Below the pieces are notes generated by a model. The model had not been told where the DNA came from, did not search any database, and saw only the letters and a program-made list of their open reading frames with translations. Of a DNA stretch of 64,000 nt, positions 8,202-16,102 are shown in pieces. The DNA comes from Streptomyces laurentii (GTDB lineage Bacteria; Actinomycetota; Actinomycetes; Streptomycetales; Streptomycetaceae). The number at the start of each line of letters is the position of its first letter. Position 1 is the first letter of the stretch. Both the position numbers and the translations under genes were made by a program. The stretch covers positions 6,141,501 to 6,205,500 of the forward strand of contig AP017424.1 in NCBI GenBank assembly GCA_002355495.1, given 5' to 3'.

Positions 8202-9518
8202 ATGGCCGCATTCTCGCTCGATCCGGAACAGACCACCTGGTGCGCGGAACTGCGCCGGCTCGCGTCGGAACAGCTGCGTCCGCTCGCCGACAAGGGGGAA
8301 CCGGGGCGGGTCAACCGCCCCCTCGTCGCCGCCTTGGGGGAGCTGGGCCTGCTCGCGAGACTGTTCGACTCCGGCGCGTTCGACCTGTGCCTGATGCGCG
8401 AATCCCTGGCCCACGCCTGCACGGAGGCCGAGACCGCGCTCGCCCTCCAAGGGCTCGGCGCGCACCCCGTCGCCGCCTTCGGGACGCCGGAGCAGCGGGA
8501 CCGCTGGCTGCCCGAGGTCGTCGCCGGGCGGGCGGTCGCCGCGTTCGCCCTGTCCGAGCCGGGCGCCGGCTCCGACGCCGCCGCGCTGGCCCTGGAGGCC
8601 GTAACGGACCCGGAGAGCGGGGGCTGGCGGCTGTACGGGGAGAAGTGCTGGATCTCGAACGCGCCCGAGGCCGATCTGATCACCGTCTTCGCCCGAACGG
8701 GCGACACGGAGCCGGACGGGGGCGTCCGAACAGACGGAGAGCCCGGCGCGGGCGGGGAGCCAGAGGCGGGAGGGGCGCCCGGCGCGCGTCCGGGGCGCGG
8801 CACCGGCCCCCGGGGCGTCACCGCCTTCCTCGTCCCCGGCGACCGGGCCGGGCTCGGCGGCGAGGCCCTGGACATGCTGGCCCCGCACGCGCTCGGCACC
8901 TTCGTCTTCGACGGGGTGCCGGTCGGCCCCGACGACGTGCTCGGCACCCCGGGGGAGGGCTTCCGGGTCGCGATGCACACGCTCAATCTCTTCCGGCCGA
9001 GCGTCGGCGCCTTCGCCGTCGGCATGGCGCAGGCCGCCCTCGACGCGACCCTCGCCCACACGGCCGCCCGCCCCGCCTTCGGCGGCGTCCTCGCCGACCT
9101 GCAGGCCGTCGCCCACCAGGTCGCCGAGATGGCGACCCGTACGGAGGCCGCCCGGCTGCTCGTGTACGCGGCGGCCGAGGCCTACGACCGCGGCGACCCG
9201 GACGTCCCGCGCCGCGCCGCCATGGCGAAACTGCTCGCCACCGAGACCGCCCAGTACGTCGTCGACGCCGCCGTGCAGCTGCACGGCGCCCGCGCCCTGC
9301 AACGCGGCCACCCGCTGGAACACCTCTACCGGGAGGTGCGGGCACCGCGTATCTACGAAGGCGCCACCGAGGTCCAGCGCACCATCATCGCCAAGGAGCT
9401 CTACCGGCGGCACGGCTCCCGCGCGGCCGCCCGCCCGGACCGGACCGGCCCCGCGCGGCCCGTGGGCCGCCAGGTCCCGGAACCCGAGCCCGCCACCGCG
9501 CCCGGAGGTGCCGCATGA
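8202..9518 (+). CDS. Acyl-CoA dehydrogenase family protein
   Basis: A 438-residue flavoprotein that would introduce an alpha-beta double bond in a CoA thioester. It carries the FAD/substrate motifs FALSEPGAGSDA and GEKCWISNAPEADL, and the C-terminal YEGATEVQRTIIAKELY segment with the usual catalytic-loop glutamate. Residues about 167-204 are a Gly/Glu/Pro-rich insertion in the middle domain that ordinary family members lack. GGGAAAGGG precedes ATG 8202. The stop overlaps the RidA start (ATGA at 9515). It probably acts on the alicyclic CoA intermediate made by the hydroxylase/reductase. Confidence 0.88.
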   Translation: MAAFSLDPEQTTWCAELRRLASEQLRPLADKGEPGRVNRPLVAALGELGLLARLFDSGAFDLCLMRESLAHACTEAETALALQGLGAHPVAAFGTPEQRDRWLPEVVAGRAVAAFALSEPGAGSDAAALALEAVTDPESGGWRLYGEKCWISNAPEADLITVFARTGDTEPDGGVRTDGEPGAGGEPEAGGAPGARPGRGTGPRGVTAFLVPGDRAGLGGEALDMLAPHALGTFVFDGVPVGPDDVLGTPGEGFRVAMHTLNLFRPSVGAFAVGMAQAALDATLAHTAARPAFGGVLADLQAVAHQVAEMATRTEAARLLVYAAAEAYDRGDPDVPRRAAMAKLLATETAQYVVDAAVQLHGARALQRGHPLEHLYREVRAPRIYEGATEVQRTIIAKELYRRHGSRAAARPDRTGPARPVGRQVPEPEPATAPGGAA

Positions 9519-9916
9519 CCCTGCACCGCCACAACCCCGCCGACCTCTCCCCGCCGGCCGGCTTCAGCCACGCCGTCACCGCCACCGGCAACCGGCTGGT
9601 CTTCCTGGCCGGTCAGACCAGTCTCGACCGCGACGGCAAGATCACCGGCGAGACCCTGCCCGAGCAGTTCGAGGCCGCTCTGGTCAACCTCCTCACCGCG
9701 CTCCGCCACGCCGGCGGCTCGCCCGCCGACCTGGCCCGGGTCACCGTCTACGCCACCGACGTCGCCGACTACCGCCGGCACGCTTCCGAACTGGGCCGCA
9801 TATGGCGGAGGCTGGCGGGCCGCGACTACCCGGCGATGGCCGTGATCGGCGTCGTACGGCTGTGGGACGATGCCGCGCAGGTCGAACTCGACGGCTTCGC
9901 CGTCGTGGACGGATAG
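9515..9916 (+). CDS. RidA/YjgF/TdcF family deaminase
   Basis: A 133-residue RidA-fold protein. Characteristic segments are the PAGFSHAV start, VFLAGQTSLDRDGKITGETLPEQFEAALVNL, and VVRLWDDAAQVELDGFAVV, which contains the substrate-binding arginine position. Family members hydrolyse enamine/imine intermediates and release ammonia. Its tight coupling to the acyl-CoA dehydrogenase in this cluster is meaningful: a deaminase is needed for an amino-aromatic substrate and not for a hydroxy-aromatic one. GGAGGTG lies directly upstream of ATG 9515. Confidence 0.88.
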   Translation: MTLHRHNPADLSPPAGFSHAVTATGNRLVFLAGQTSLDRDGKITGETLPEQFEAALVNLLTALRHAGGSPADLARVTVYATDVADYRRHASELGRIWRRLAGRDYPAMAVIGVVRLWDDAAQVELDGFAVVDG

Positions 9917-9942
9917 GTCAACCGACAGGGGGCCGGGTCGTC

Positions 9943-10773
9943 ATGCCCGAGATCGAACTGAGCGCCGGGACGATCGCGTACGAGGACACCGGAGGCCCCG
10001 GACCGGTCGTCGTCCTGCTGCACGGCCTCGTCCACGACGCGACGGTCTGGCGCGCGGTCACCACGCGGCTCGCCCCGGATCACCGGGTGATCGCGCCCAC
10101 CCTCCCGTACGGCTCCCACCGCACCGCGATGCGCCCCGGCGTACCGCTCTCGCCCGACACCGTCATCGACCTGATCGCCGAACTCCTCGACCGCCTCGAC
10201 CTGCGCGAGGTCACGCTCGTCGAGAGCGACTGCGGCCGCGCGCAGACCGTCGCCGTCCGGCACCCCGGGCGGCTGGCCCGGCTGGTGCTGATCTCCTGCG
10301 AGGCCTTCGACAACTACCCGCCGGGCGCGCCCGGCAAGATGATCGCGCTGGCCTGCCGGGCACCCGGCGGCGTCACCCTCATGGCCAAGGTCCTCGGCCT
10401 GAAGGCACTGCGCCGGCTACCCGTCGGCATCGGCGCGCTCACCCGGCGGCCGGTGCCGGACGTGATCGTCGACGGCTGGCTGCGCCCGCTGCGCACCGAC
10501 CCGGCGGTCCGCGCCGACTTCCGCCGCTACAACCTCGCCGTCCGCGAGGACGAACTGCTGAAGGCCGCGGACGGACTGCGCTCCTTCGACCGGCCCGCGC
10601 TCGTCGTCTGGGCCGCCGACGACCTGATGATGCCGCGCGCGCACGGACGCCGGCTCGCCGCGCTGCTGCCGAGGGGGCGGTACGTCGAGATCGCCGACAG
10701 CCGCACGCTGATCGCCGAGGACCAGCCGGAGCGACTGGCGGACGAACTGCGCGCGTTCGTCGCCGAGAACTGA
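9943..10773 (+). CDS. Alpha/beta hydrolase fold protein with non-canonical catalytic residues
   Basis: A 276-residue alpha/beta hydrolase with the oxyanion HG motif (VVLLHGLVHDATVW). The nucleophile elbow reads VESDCGRAQ, so the nucleophile position is Asp rather than Ser. The usual late histidine is replaced by the segment DSRTLIAEDQPERLADEL. This resembles haloalkane-dehalogenase-like relatives more than serine esterases. AGGGGG precedes ATG 9943. It is the last gene of the acyl-CoA dehydrogenase - RidA operon and may act in ring or thioester cleavage, or be catalytically unusual. The function is not assigned. Confidence 0.75.
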   Translation: MPEIELSAGTIAYEDTGGPGPVVVLLHGLVHDATVWRAVTTRLAPDHRVIAPTLPYGSHRTAMRPGVPLSPDTVIDLIAELLDRLDLREVTLVESDCGRAQTVAVRHPGRLARLVLISCEAFDNYPPGAPGKMIALACRAPGGVTLMAKVLGLKALRRLPVGIGALTRRPVPDVIVDGWLRPLRTDPAVRADFRRYNLAVREDELLKAADGLRSFDRPALVVWAADDLMMPRAHGRRLAALLPRGRYVEIADSRTLIAEDQPERLADELRAFVAEN

Positions 10774-10903
10774 CCACCGCCGCGGGGGGCAGAGAGAGAC
10801 CGGGCCGGGGAGAGATCGACTGGTGGGGCTCCAGGGCCGGGCTTAGGGTCGATGAGTGGACTGACCGGCCCACGGGTCTTCGTAGGTGAGGGCGCGACGC
10901 GGC

Positions 10904-12478
10904 ATGACTTCCCCCCGGCCACCCCAGCCGTCACAGCCACCGGCCTCGCGGCGGACCGCCGGCGCGGCGCGGGGCCGTGGCGGCTGGGGTGGCAAGGGCA
11001 TCGCCCTGTTCGTGATCGCCTCCTGCCAGTTGATGGTCGTCCTCGACATCACCATCGTGAACATCGCTCTCCCGCACATCCAGAGCGCCCTGGGCTTCTC
11101 CACCACCAACCTCTCCTGGGTGGTCAACGCCTACACGCTGACCTTCGGCGGTCTGCTGCTGCTCGGCGGCCGCACCGGTGACATCCTGGGCCGCCGCCGG
11201 GTCTTCATCTTCGGCGTCCTGCTCTTCGGACTCGCCTCGCTGCTCGGCGGACTGTCCCAGGAATCCTGGCAGTTGCTCGCCGCCCGCTCGCTCCAGGGCG
11301 TCGGCGGGGCGATCGCCTCGCCGACCGCGCTGTCCCTGGTCACCACCACCTTCGACGAAGGGCCCGAACGCAACCGGGCCTTCGGCGTGTTCGCGGGCGT
11401 CTCGGCGGCCGGCGGTGCGATCGGCCTGCTCGCCGGCGGCATCCTCGTCGAATGGCTCGACTGGCGCTGGGTGTTCTTCGTGAACGTGCCGATCGCGCTG
11501 ATGATCGCCTTCCTGACCCCGCGCCACGTCAGGGAATCCGCCCGCCACCCCGGCCACTTCGACCTCGCGGGCGCGTTCACCGCGACCCTCGGCATGGTGG
11601 CGCTGGTGTACGGGTTCATCCGCGCCGCTCGGGAGGGCTGGCGGGATCCGTACACCATCGGCTCGTTCGTCGTCGCCGTCGTCCTGCTGACGTCGTTCGT
11701 CCTCATCGAACGGCGGTCCCGGCAGCCGATCACCCCGCTGCACATGTTCGCCGACCGCAACCGGTCCGGCACCTACGGCATCATGCTGTGCCTGTCGGCG
11801 TCCATCTTCGGCATGTTCTTCTTCCTGACCCTCTTCGTGCAGGACGTCCTGGAGTTCAGCCCGCTGCGCGCCGGCCTCGCGTTCCTGCCGGTGAGCGTGG
11901 TGATCGCGATCCTGGCCGGGGTCACCTCCCGGCTGCTGCCCCGCTTCGGGCCGAAGCTGTTCATGGTGCTCGGCTCGATCTGCCTGGCGATCGGACTGTC
12001 CTGGCTGACGCGGGTCGAGGTCCACTCCACCTATCTGGGCAGCATCTTCGGGCCGATGCTGGTCCTGGGCTCGGGCATGGGCATGATGTTCGTCTCGCTG
12101 ACCCTGACGGCCCTGTCGAACGTCGCCCCACAGGAGGCGGGCGCCGCGTCCGGACTGCTCAACACGACGCAGCAGGTGGGCGGTTCGCTCGGCCTGTCCA
12201 TCCTCGTCACGGTCTTCGGCGCGGTCAGCCGTACGGAGGCGGAGAAGCAGGTACCCGCCTTCCTGCAGCACGCGGGGGTCCTGGCGAAGACCGAGTTCGC
12301 GCGGACCCGCATGCTCCCCAAGCCCTGGAGCGACGAGGTCCTCACCAGCGGCGTCACCGCCGGCTTCATGGTGGCCGCGGCCTTCGCCCTCGTCGCCCTG
12401 ACCATCGCGCTCCTCGTCATCCGGGTCCGCCCCTCGGACCTCGAACGCCTGAAGGGCGACGGGAAGCGCCCGGGCTGA
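10904..12478 (+). CDS. MFS transporter, DHA2 (14-TM) drug efflux family
   Basis: A 524-residue membrane exporter. The first helix begins at GIALFVIASCQLMVVLDITIV and carries DHA2 motif D1. Motif A reads GGRTGDILGRRRVF, and motif C lies near GVSAAGGAIGLLAGGILVEW. About fourteen hydrophobic segments follow. ATG 10904 has GGTGAGGG upstream; an in-frame GTG at 10886 is weaker. The N-terminal 30 residues are basic and Pro/Gly-rich. It is separated from the aromatic cluster by 130 bp and converges on the aldolase operon. The substrate is unknown; antibiotic or metabolite export is usual for the family. Confidence 0.88.
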   Translation: MTSPRPPQPSQPPASRRTAGAARGRGGWGGKGIALFVIASCQLMVVLDITIVNIALPHIQSALGFSTTNLSWVVNAYTLTFGGLLLLGGRTGDILGRRRVFIFGVLLFGLASLLGGLSQESWQLLAARSLQGVGGAIASPTALSLVTTTFDEGPERNRAFGVFAGVSAAGGAIGLLAGGILVEWLDWRWVFFVNVPIALMIAFLTPRHVRESARHPGHFDLAGAFTATLGMVALVYGFIRAAREGWRDPYTIGSFVVAVVLLTSFVLIERRSRQPITPLHMFADRNRSGTYGIMLCLSASIFGMFFFLTLFVQDVLEFSPLRAGLAFLPVSVVIAILAGVTSRLLPRFGPKLFMVLGSICLAIGLSWLTRVEVHSTYLGSIFGPMLVLGSGMGMMFVSLTLTALSNVAPQEAGAASGLLNTTQQVGGSLGLSILVTVFGAVSRTEAEKQVPAFLQHAGVLAKTEFARTRMLPKPWSDEVLTSGVTAGFMVAAAFALVALTIALLVIRVRPSDLERLKGDGKRPG

Positions 12479-12525
12479 CCCCGGCCGGTATCCGGTATCC
12501 GGGTGACGGTTCCGGGCGCGCCCGG

Positions 12526-13443
12526 TCAGACGGCGGCGGGCGGCGCGACCCCGTCGTCCAGGAGCCGGGTGAGCAGCTTTTCGAGCTGCCGTGTCTCGTC
12601 GTCGGGCAGCGGCAGCAGGGGCGGCCGCGGGGGTCCGGCCGGGCGGTTCTGGATCTCCAGGCCCGCCTTGACCGTCCGGGGGAGGCCGTGGCGGACGAGG
12701 AACCGCAGGAACGGCAGCAGCTCGCCAAGGAGCGCGTCCGCGCGGTCGTCGTGGCCGCCGGCGACCGCGGCGTGGAGCTCCAGCACCCGCCGCGGTACGA
12801 GACAGGGGGCGGCCGTGCACCAGCCCGCGGCCCCGGCGCGGAAGGCCTCCAGGGCGAGCGGGTTGCTGCCGTTGTAGACCGACAGCGCGCCGTCGGACAG
12901 CTCGCGGATCGCGCGGAAGCGGGCCGGCTCGCCCGAACTCTCCTTGACCATGGTGAGGCTCGGCACCTTGCGGGCGAGCGCGACCACCGTCTCCGGCGGC
13001 AGGTCGACGCCGCTGGTGCCGGGGTTGTTGTAGAGCATCATCGGCAGGTCGGTGGCGCGGGCCACCTCGGTGTAGTGCCGGACGAGTTCGGCCTCGGTCA
13101 GCTTCCAGTACACCTGGGGCAGCACCATGAGCGCGGTGGCGCCGTGGCGGGCGGCCACGCGGGCGCGGCGAACCGTCCCCTCGGTGCTCCAGTGGGAGAC
13201 GCCGACCAGCGTCGGCACCCGTCCGGCCACCGTGTCCAGGGTGGTCTCGCAGACCGCGTCCCACTCCGGGTCGGTCAGATAGGCGCTCTCGCCGGTGCTG
13301 CCCAGCGGCGCGACGGCGTGGCTGCCGGCGGCGACCAGATCGCCGGTGAGCGCGCGCAGCGCGGGCAGGTCGACCGCGCCGGTGTGGGCGTCGAAGGGAG
13401 TGACCGGGTAGGCGATGACGCCCGCGAGCACGGGGCCGGCCAT
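12526..13443 (-). CDS. DapA/N-acetylneuraminate-lyase superfamily aldolase (not a true DHDPS)
   Basis: A 305-residue class I (Schiff-base) aldolase with the superfamily marks GSTGE (49-52 region), YNNP with Tyr138, and the Schiff-base lysine K167 in MVKESSGE. In true dihydrodipicolinate synthases the YNxP motif is followed by an arginine that holds the substrate carboxylate; here the segment is YNNPGTSG, without it. The enzyme therefore more likely cleaves or forms a 2-keto-acid adduct in sugar-acid catabolism. Its start overlaps the stop of the class II aldolase (ATGA at 13443), so the two are coupled. Confidence 0.82.
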   Translation of the reverse strand: MAGPVLAGVIAYPVTPFDAHTGAVDLPALRALTGDLVAAGSHAVAPLGSTGESAYLTDPEWDAVCETTLDTVAGRVPTLVGVSHWSTEGTVRRARVAARHGATALMVLPQVYWKLTEAELVRHYTEVARATDLPMMLYNNPGTSGVDLPPETVVALARKVPSLTMVKESSGEPARFRAIRELSDGALSVYNGSNPLALEAFRAGAAGWCTAAPCLVPRRVLELHAAVAGGHDDRADALLGELLPFLRFLVRHGLPRTVKAGLEIQNRPAGPPRPPLLPLPDDETRQLEKLLTRLLDDGVAPPAAV

Positions 13444-14240
13444 CAGAGCTCCACCTTCCCGTTCACGCAGTCGGGGTGGCCGCGCAGCGCCTTGCGGGCG
13501 TAGTACGCGAAGTTGGCCTTGCTGCGCCGGTCGGTGGAGGTCCAGTCGTGGGCCTCGCGGGCGAGCTTCGGGTCCAGGGGCTGGATGGTGCCCGCCGCCA
13601 TCGCGAGCAGCTGCAGCCGGGCGGCCCGCTCGATGAGGAGCGCCAGGGTGCACGCCTCCTCGATCGTGGCGCCCGTGACCAGCTGGCCGTGGTGGGCCAG
13701 CAGGATGGCCCGCTTGTCGCCGAGGGCGGCGGAGATGATCTCGCCCTCCTCGTTGCCCACGGGCACGCCCGGCCACTCCTTGAGGAAGGCGCAGTCGTCG
13801 TACAGCGGCGTGGTGTCCATGTGCGAGACCATCAGCGGTACTTCGAGCATGGCGAGCGCGGCCGCGTGCAGCGGGTGCGTGTGGATGATGCAGTTCACAT
13901 CGGGGCGCTCCCGGTAGATCCAGGAGTGGAAGCGGTTGGCGGGGTTGGGCATGCCGTCCCCCTCCAGGACCTCCAGGTCCTCGTTCACCAGCAGGAGGTT
14001 GTCCTCGGTGATCTCGTCGAAGCCCAGTCCCAGGCGCTGGGTGTAGTAGGTGCCCGGCTCCTGCCCGCGGGAGCTGATCTGCCCGGCGAGCCCCGAGTCG
14101 TGGCCGCCGTCGTAGGCGATCCGGCAGGTGAGCGCCAGTTTCTGGCGCGTGGTCAGGGCCGAGTCGCCGAAGTGCCGGTCCATCTGCCGTTCGGCACGGT
14201 CGACGAGCACGCTTTTCGCGTCGTGCAGGGTCTTCGCCAT
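13443..14240 (-). CDS. Class II aldolase/adducin family protein
   Basis: A 265-residue member of the fuculose/ribulose-phosphate aldolase fold. The metal-binding histidines appear in IIHTHPLH (H120, H122) and LLAHHGQL (about H183/H184); SGLAGQISSR is the N-terminal phosphate/substrate loop of the fold. It would be a divalent-metal aldolase, epimerase or decarboxylase. It is the first gene of a two-gene leftward operon with the DapA-like protein and diverges from an XRE-cupin regulator across two matching operators. The specific substrate is unknown. Confidence 0.85.
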   Translation of the reverse strand: MAKTLHDAKSVLVDRAERQMDRHFGDSALTTRQKLALTCRIAYDGGHDSGLAGQISSRGQEPGTYYTQRLGLGFDEITEDNLLLVNEDLEVLEGDGMPNPANRFHSWIYRERPDVNCIIHTHPLHAAALAMLEVPLMVSHMDTTPLYDDCAFLKEWPGVPVGNEEGEIISAALGDKRAILLAHHGQLVTGATIEEACTLALLIERAARLQLLAMAAGTIQPLDPKLAREAHDWTSTDRRSKANFAYYARKALRGHPDCVNGKVEL

Positions 14241-14321
14241 CTGCCACTCCGTTCCGGCCCGCCCGAGGGGCGAGGCCTGCCGTGCGGGGCCGTGGCCCCT
14301 GAGGAAACTGTGTTCACGTTA

Positions 14322-14336
14322 GGACACAAGGTTTCC
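14322..14336. promoter_or_regulatory. Palindromic operator, copy 1 (aldolase side)
   Basis: GGACACAAGGTTTCC is an imperfect palindrome of the form GGAMAC-N3-GTKTCC. It lies about 80 bp upstream of the class II aldolase start. A second close copy is found 98 bp away at 14420-14434, next to the regulator gene. A half-matching GGAAAC/GTTC element just left of it (14303-14317) may extend the site. Confidence 0.55.
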
Positions 14337-14419
14337 TACCGCAAGAGTGTCGTACGGCCCACTCGGCGGCGCCCCGCGGGCGGTGCCGCCGATGTCGCGC
14401 CGTAGCATGGCGCACCAGA

Positions 14420-14434
14420 GGACACGAGGTGTCA
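14420..14434. promoter_or_regulatory. Palindromic operator, copy 2 (regulator side)
   Basis: GGACACGAGGTGTCA matches the copy at 14322-14336 at 12 of 15 positions and contains the perfect inverted repeat GACAC-GAG-GTGTC. Its position 70 bp before the XRE-cupin start suggests autoregulation together with control of the divergent aldolase operon. Confidence 0.55.
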
Positions 14435-14504
14435 TCGAGGGGCGGGTGCTCCGCGCCGTACCGCGCGCCCCGTCGGCCGAGAGGCCAGGAAGAGGGAGAC
14501 GCCC

Positions 14505-15086
14505 GTGATCAACCGGGTACGCCGGCTGCGCAAGGAACGGCTGCTGACCCTGGAGGCGCTGGCCGAACGGTCCGGCATCACCAAGAGCTATCTGTCGAAG
14601 GTCGAACGCGGCCAGAGCGTGCCCTCGATCGCCGTGTGCGCCAAGCTCGCGAAGGCCCTCGACGTCTCCCTGGACAGCCTCTTCGCCGACGCCGACGACC
14701 TGGACGAGGTCACCGTCACCCGGGCCGCGGAACGCCGGGCCCTGACCGCCCCGGACGAGCCCGGCACCCGCTACGAGGGCATGGCGCTCGACGCCGGGGC
14801 CAAGGGCATGACCCCGTTCATGCTCTACCCGCCGCTCGACGCGGGCCCCGTCCCCTTCCGGGACCACCCCGGCGAGGAGTTCGTCTTCGTCCACGAGGGG
14901 CGGGCCGAACTGATCCTGCCGTCCCGCACCATCACGCTGGACCCCGGCGACTGCGTCTACTTCAAGGCCACCACGCCCCACAAGCTCCGCTCCCTGGGGA
15001 CCGGACGCGCCACCGTCCTCCTGCTGGTCTCCAGCGACCACGACACCGCCGACGACCCCCGGCCCCCGCACTCCCGCCTGCCCTGA
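14505..15086 (+). CDS. XRE family regulator with C-terminal cupin domain
   Basis: A 193-residue one-component regulator. Residues 1-60 form an XRE helix-turn-helix (LTLEALAERSGITKSYLSKVERG), and residues about 105-180 form a cupin_2 sensor barrel (FRDHPGEEFVFVHEGRAELIL; LDPGDCVYFKATTPHKLRSL). Such proteins commonly control small catabolic operons in response to a metabolite bound in the cupin. GTG 14505 has a clear AGAGGGAG ribosome site. It is divergent from the aldolase pair, with duplicated palindromes between them. Confidence 0.88.
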   Translation: MINRVRRLRKERLLTLEALAERSGITKSYLSKVERGQSVPSIAVCAKLAKALDVSLDSLFADADDLDEVTVTRAAERRALTAPDEPGTRYEGMALDAGAKGMTPFMLYPPLDAGPVPFRDHPGEEFVFVHEGRAELILPSRTITLDPGDCVYFKATTPHKLRSLGTGRATVLLLVSSDHDTADDPRPPHSRLP

Positions 15087-15284
15087 CCCGCGCCGCCGAT
15101 GTCTCCGGGAGGGACTTCCCCGCCGGTCCGGCGCGTGACCCGGATCACGGGCATGGGAGGGCATGGATGCCGCGCGCCGGCCGAGGTTGTGGAACGAGGC
15201 ACGGCCCCGCGGCGCCCTCGCGCGTCCGCGACGCGCCCCTCATTCCTTCCGGCATGCGCCGAGCCTGACCGATAGGAAGCCACC

Positions 15285-16031
15285 ATGGACCTTCCCCGCG
15301 TCTTCACCATCCGCGAGAGCAGCCACCGCATCCACAATCCGCTGACTCCCGACAAGCTCGCCGCCCTCGGCCGGTCGCTCCACCTGGAACCCGGTACGCG
15401 GGTTCTCGACCTGGCCAGCGGCTCGGGCGAGATGCTGTGCACCTGGGCACGCGACCTGGGCTTCACCGGCACGGGCGTGGACATCAGTACGGTCTTCACC
15501 GAGCAGGCCCGGGCCCGCTCCGTCGAACTCGGCGTCGCCGACCGGGTGGAGTTCGTCCACGGCGACGCCGCCGGCCATGTCGCGGACGGGCCGGTCGATC
15601 TCGCCGCCTGCGTCGGCGCGACGTGGATCGGCGACGGCGTCGCCGGGACGGCCGAGCTGCTCGGCCGCAGCCTCCGCCCCGGCGGGCTGATGCTGATCGG
15701 CGAGCCCTACTGGCGCCGTACCCCGCCGGACCAGGAGACCGCCGAGGCCTGCCACGCCACCCGCGTGGCCGACTTCCTGCCGCTGCCCGAACTGATCGAG
15801 CGGTTCGGCGGCCTCGGGTACGACGTCGTCGAGATGACGCTGGCCGACCAGGACAGCTGGGACCGGTACCGCGCGGCCCAGTGGCTGAACCTCCGCCGCT
15901 GGCTCGACCGGAACCCGGACGACGAACTGGCGCCCGAGGTGCGGGCCGAGCTCACCACCGAGCCCGCCCGCTACACGCGCTACCTGCGCGAATACCTCGG
16001 CTGGGGAGTCTTCGCCCTGATGAAGCGCTGA
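15285..16031 (+). CDS. SAM-dependent methyltransferase
   Basis: A 248-residue class I methyltransferase. Motif I is VLDLASGSGEMLCTWA at about 40-55, followed by GVDIS for the SAM ribose acidic residue, and LRPGGLMLIGEPYW as the post-motif III strand. AGGAAG precedes ATG 15285. The substrate cannot be inferred. It stands alone between the XRE-cupin gene and a convergent saccharopine-dehydrogenase-like gene. Confidence 0.82.
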   Translation: MDLPRVFTIRESSHRIHNPLTPDKLAALGRSLHLEPGTRVLDLASGSGEMLCTWARDLGFTGTGVDISTVFTEQARARSVELGVADRVEFVHGDAAGHVADGPVDLAACVGATWIGDGVAGTAELLGRSLRPGGLMLIGEPYWRRTPPDQETAEACHATRVADFLPLPELIERFGGLGYDVVEMTLADQDSWDRYRAAQWLNLRRWLDRNPDDELAPEVRAELTTEPARYTRYLREYLGWGVFALMKR

Positions 16032-16102
16032 TCGCGGGATCCGCGCGGGCCGGGCGGTGCGCTGCCCGTCCCGCGGAGACGGTGTGCTGGGCGCCGCGCC
16101 CG

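Noticed and set aside
12512..12525. Terminator between the MFS and DapA-like genes
   Set aside because: CCGGGCGCGCCCGG is a palindrome with no loop and overlaps the end of the aldolase region; hairpin formation is doubtful.
8202..15086. Specialised-metabolite biosynthetic cluster
   Set aside because: No PKS, NRPS, terpene or RiPP core; the genes read as catabolic and transport functions.
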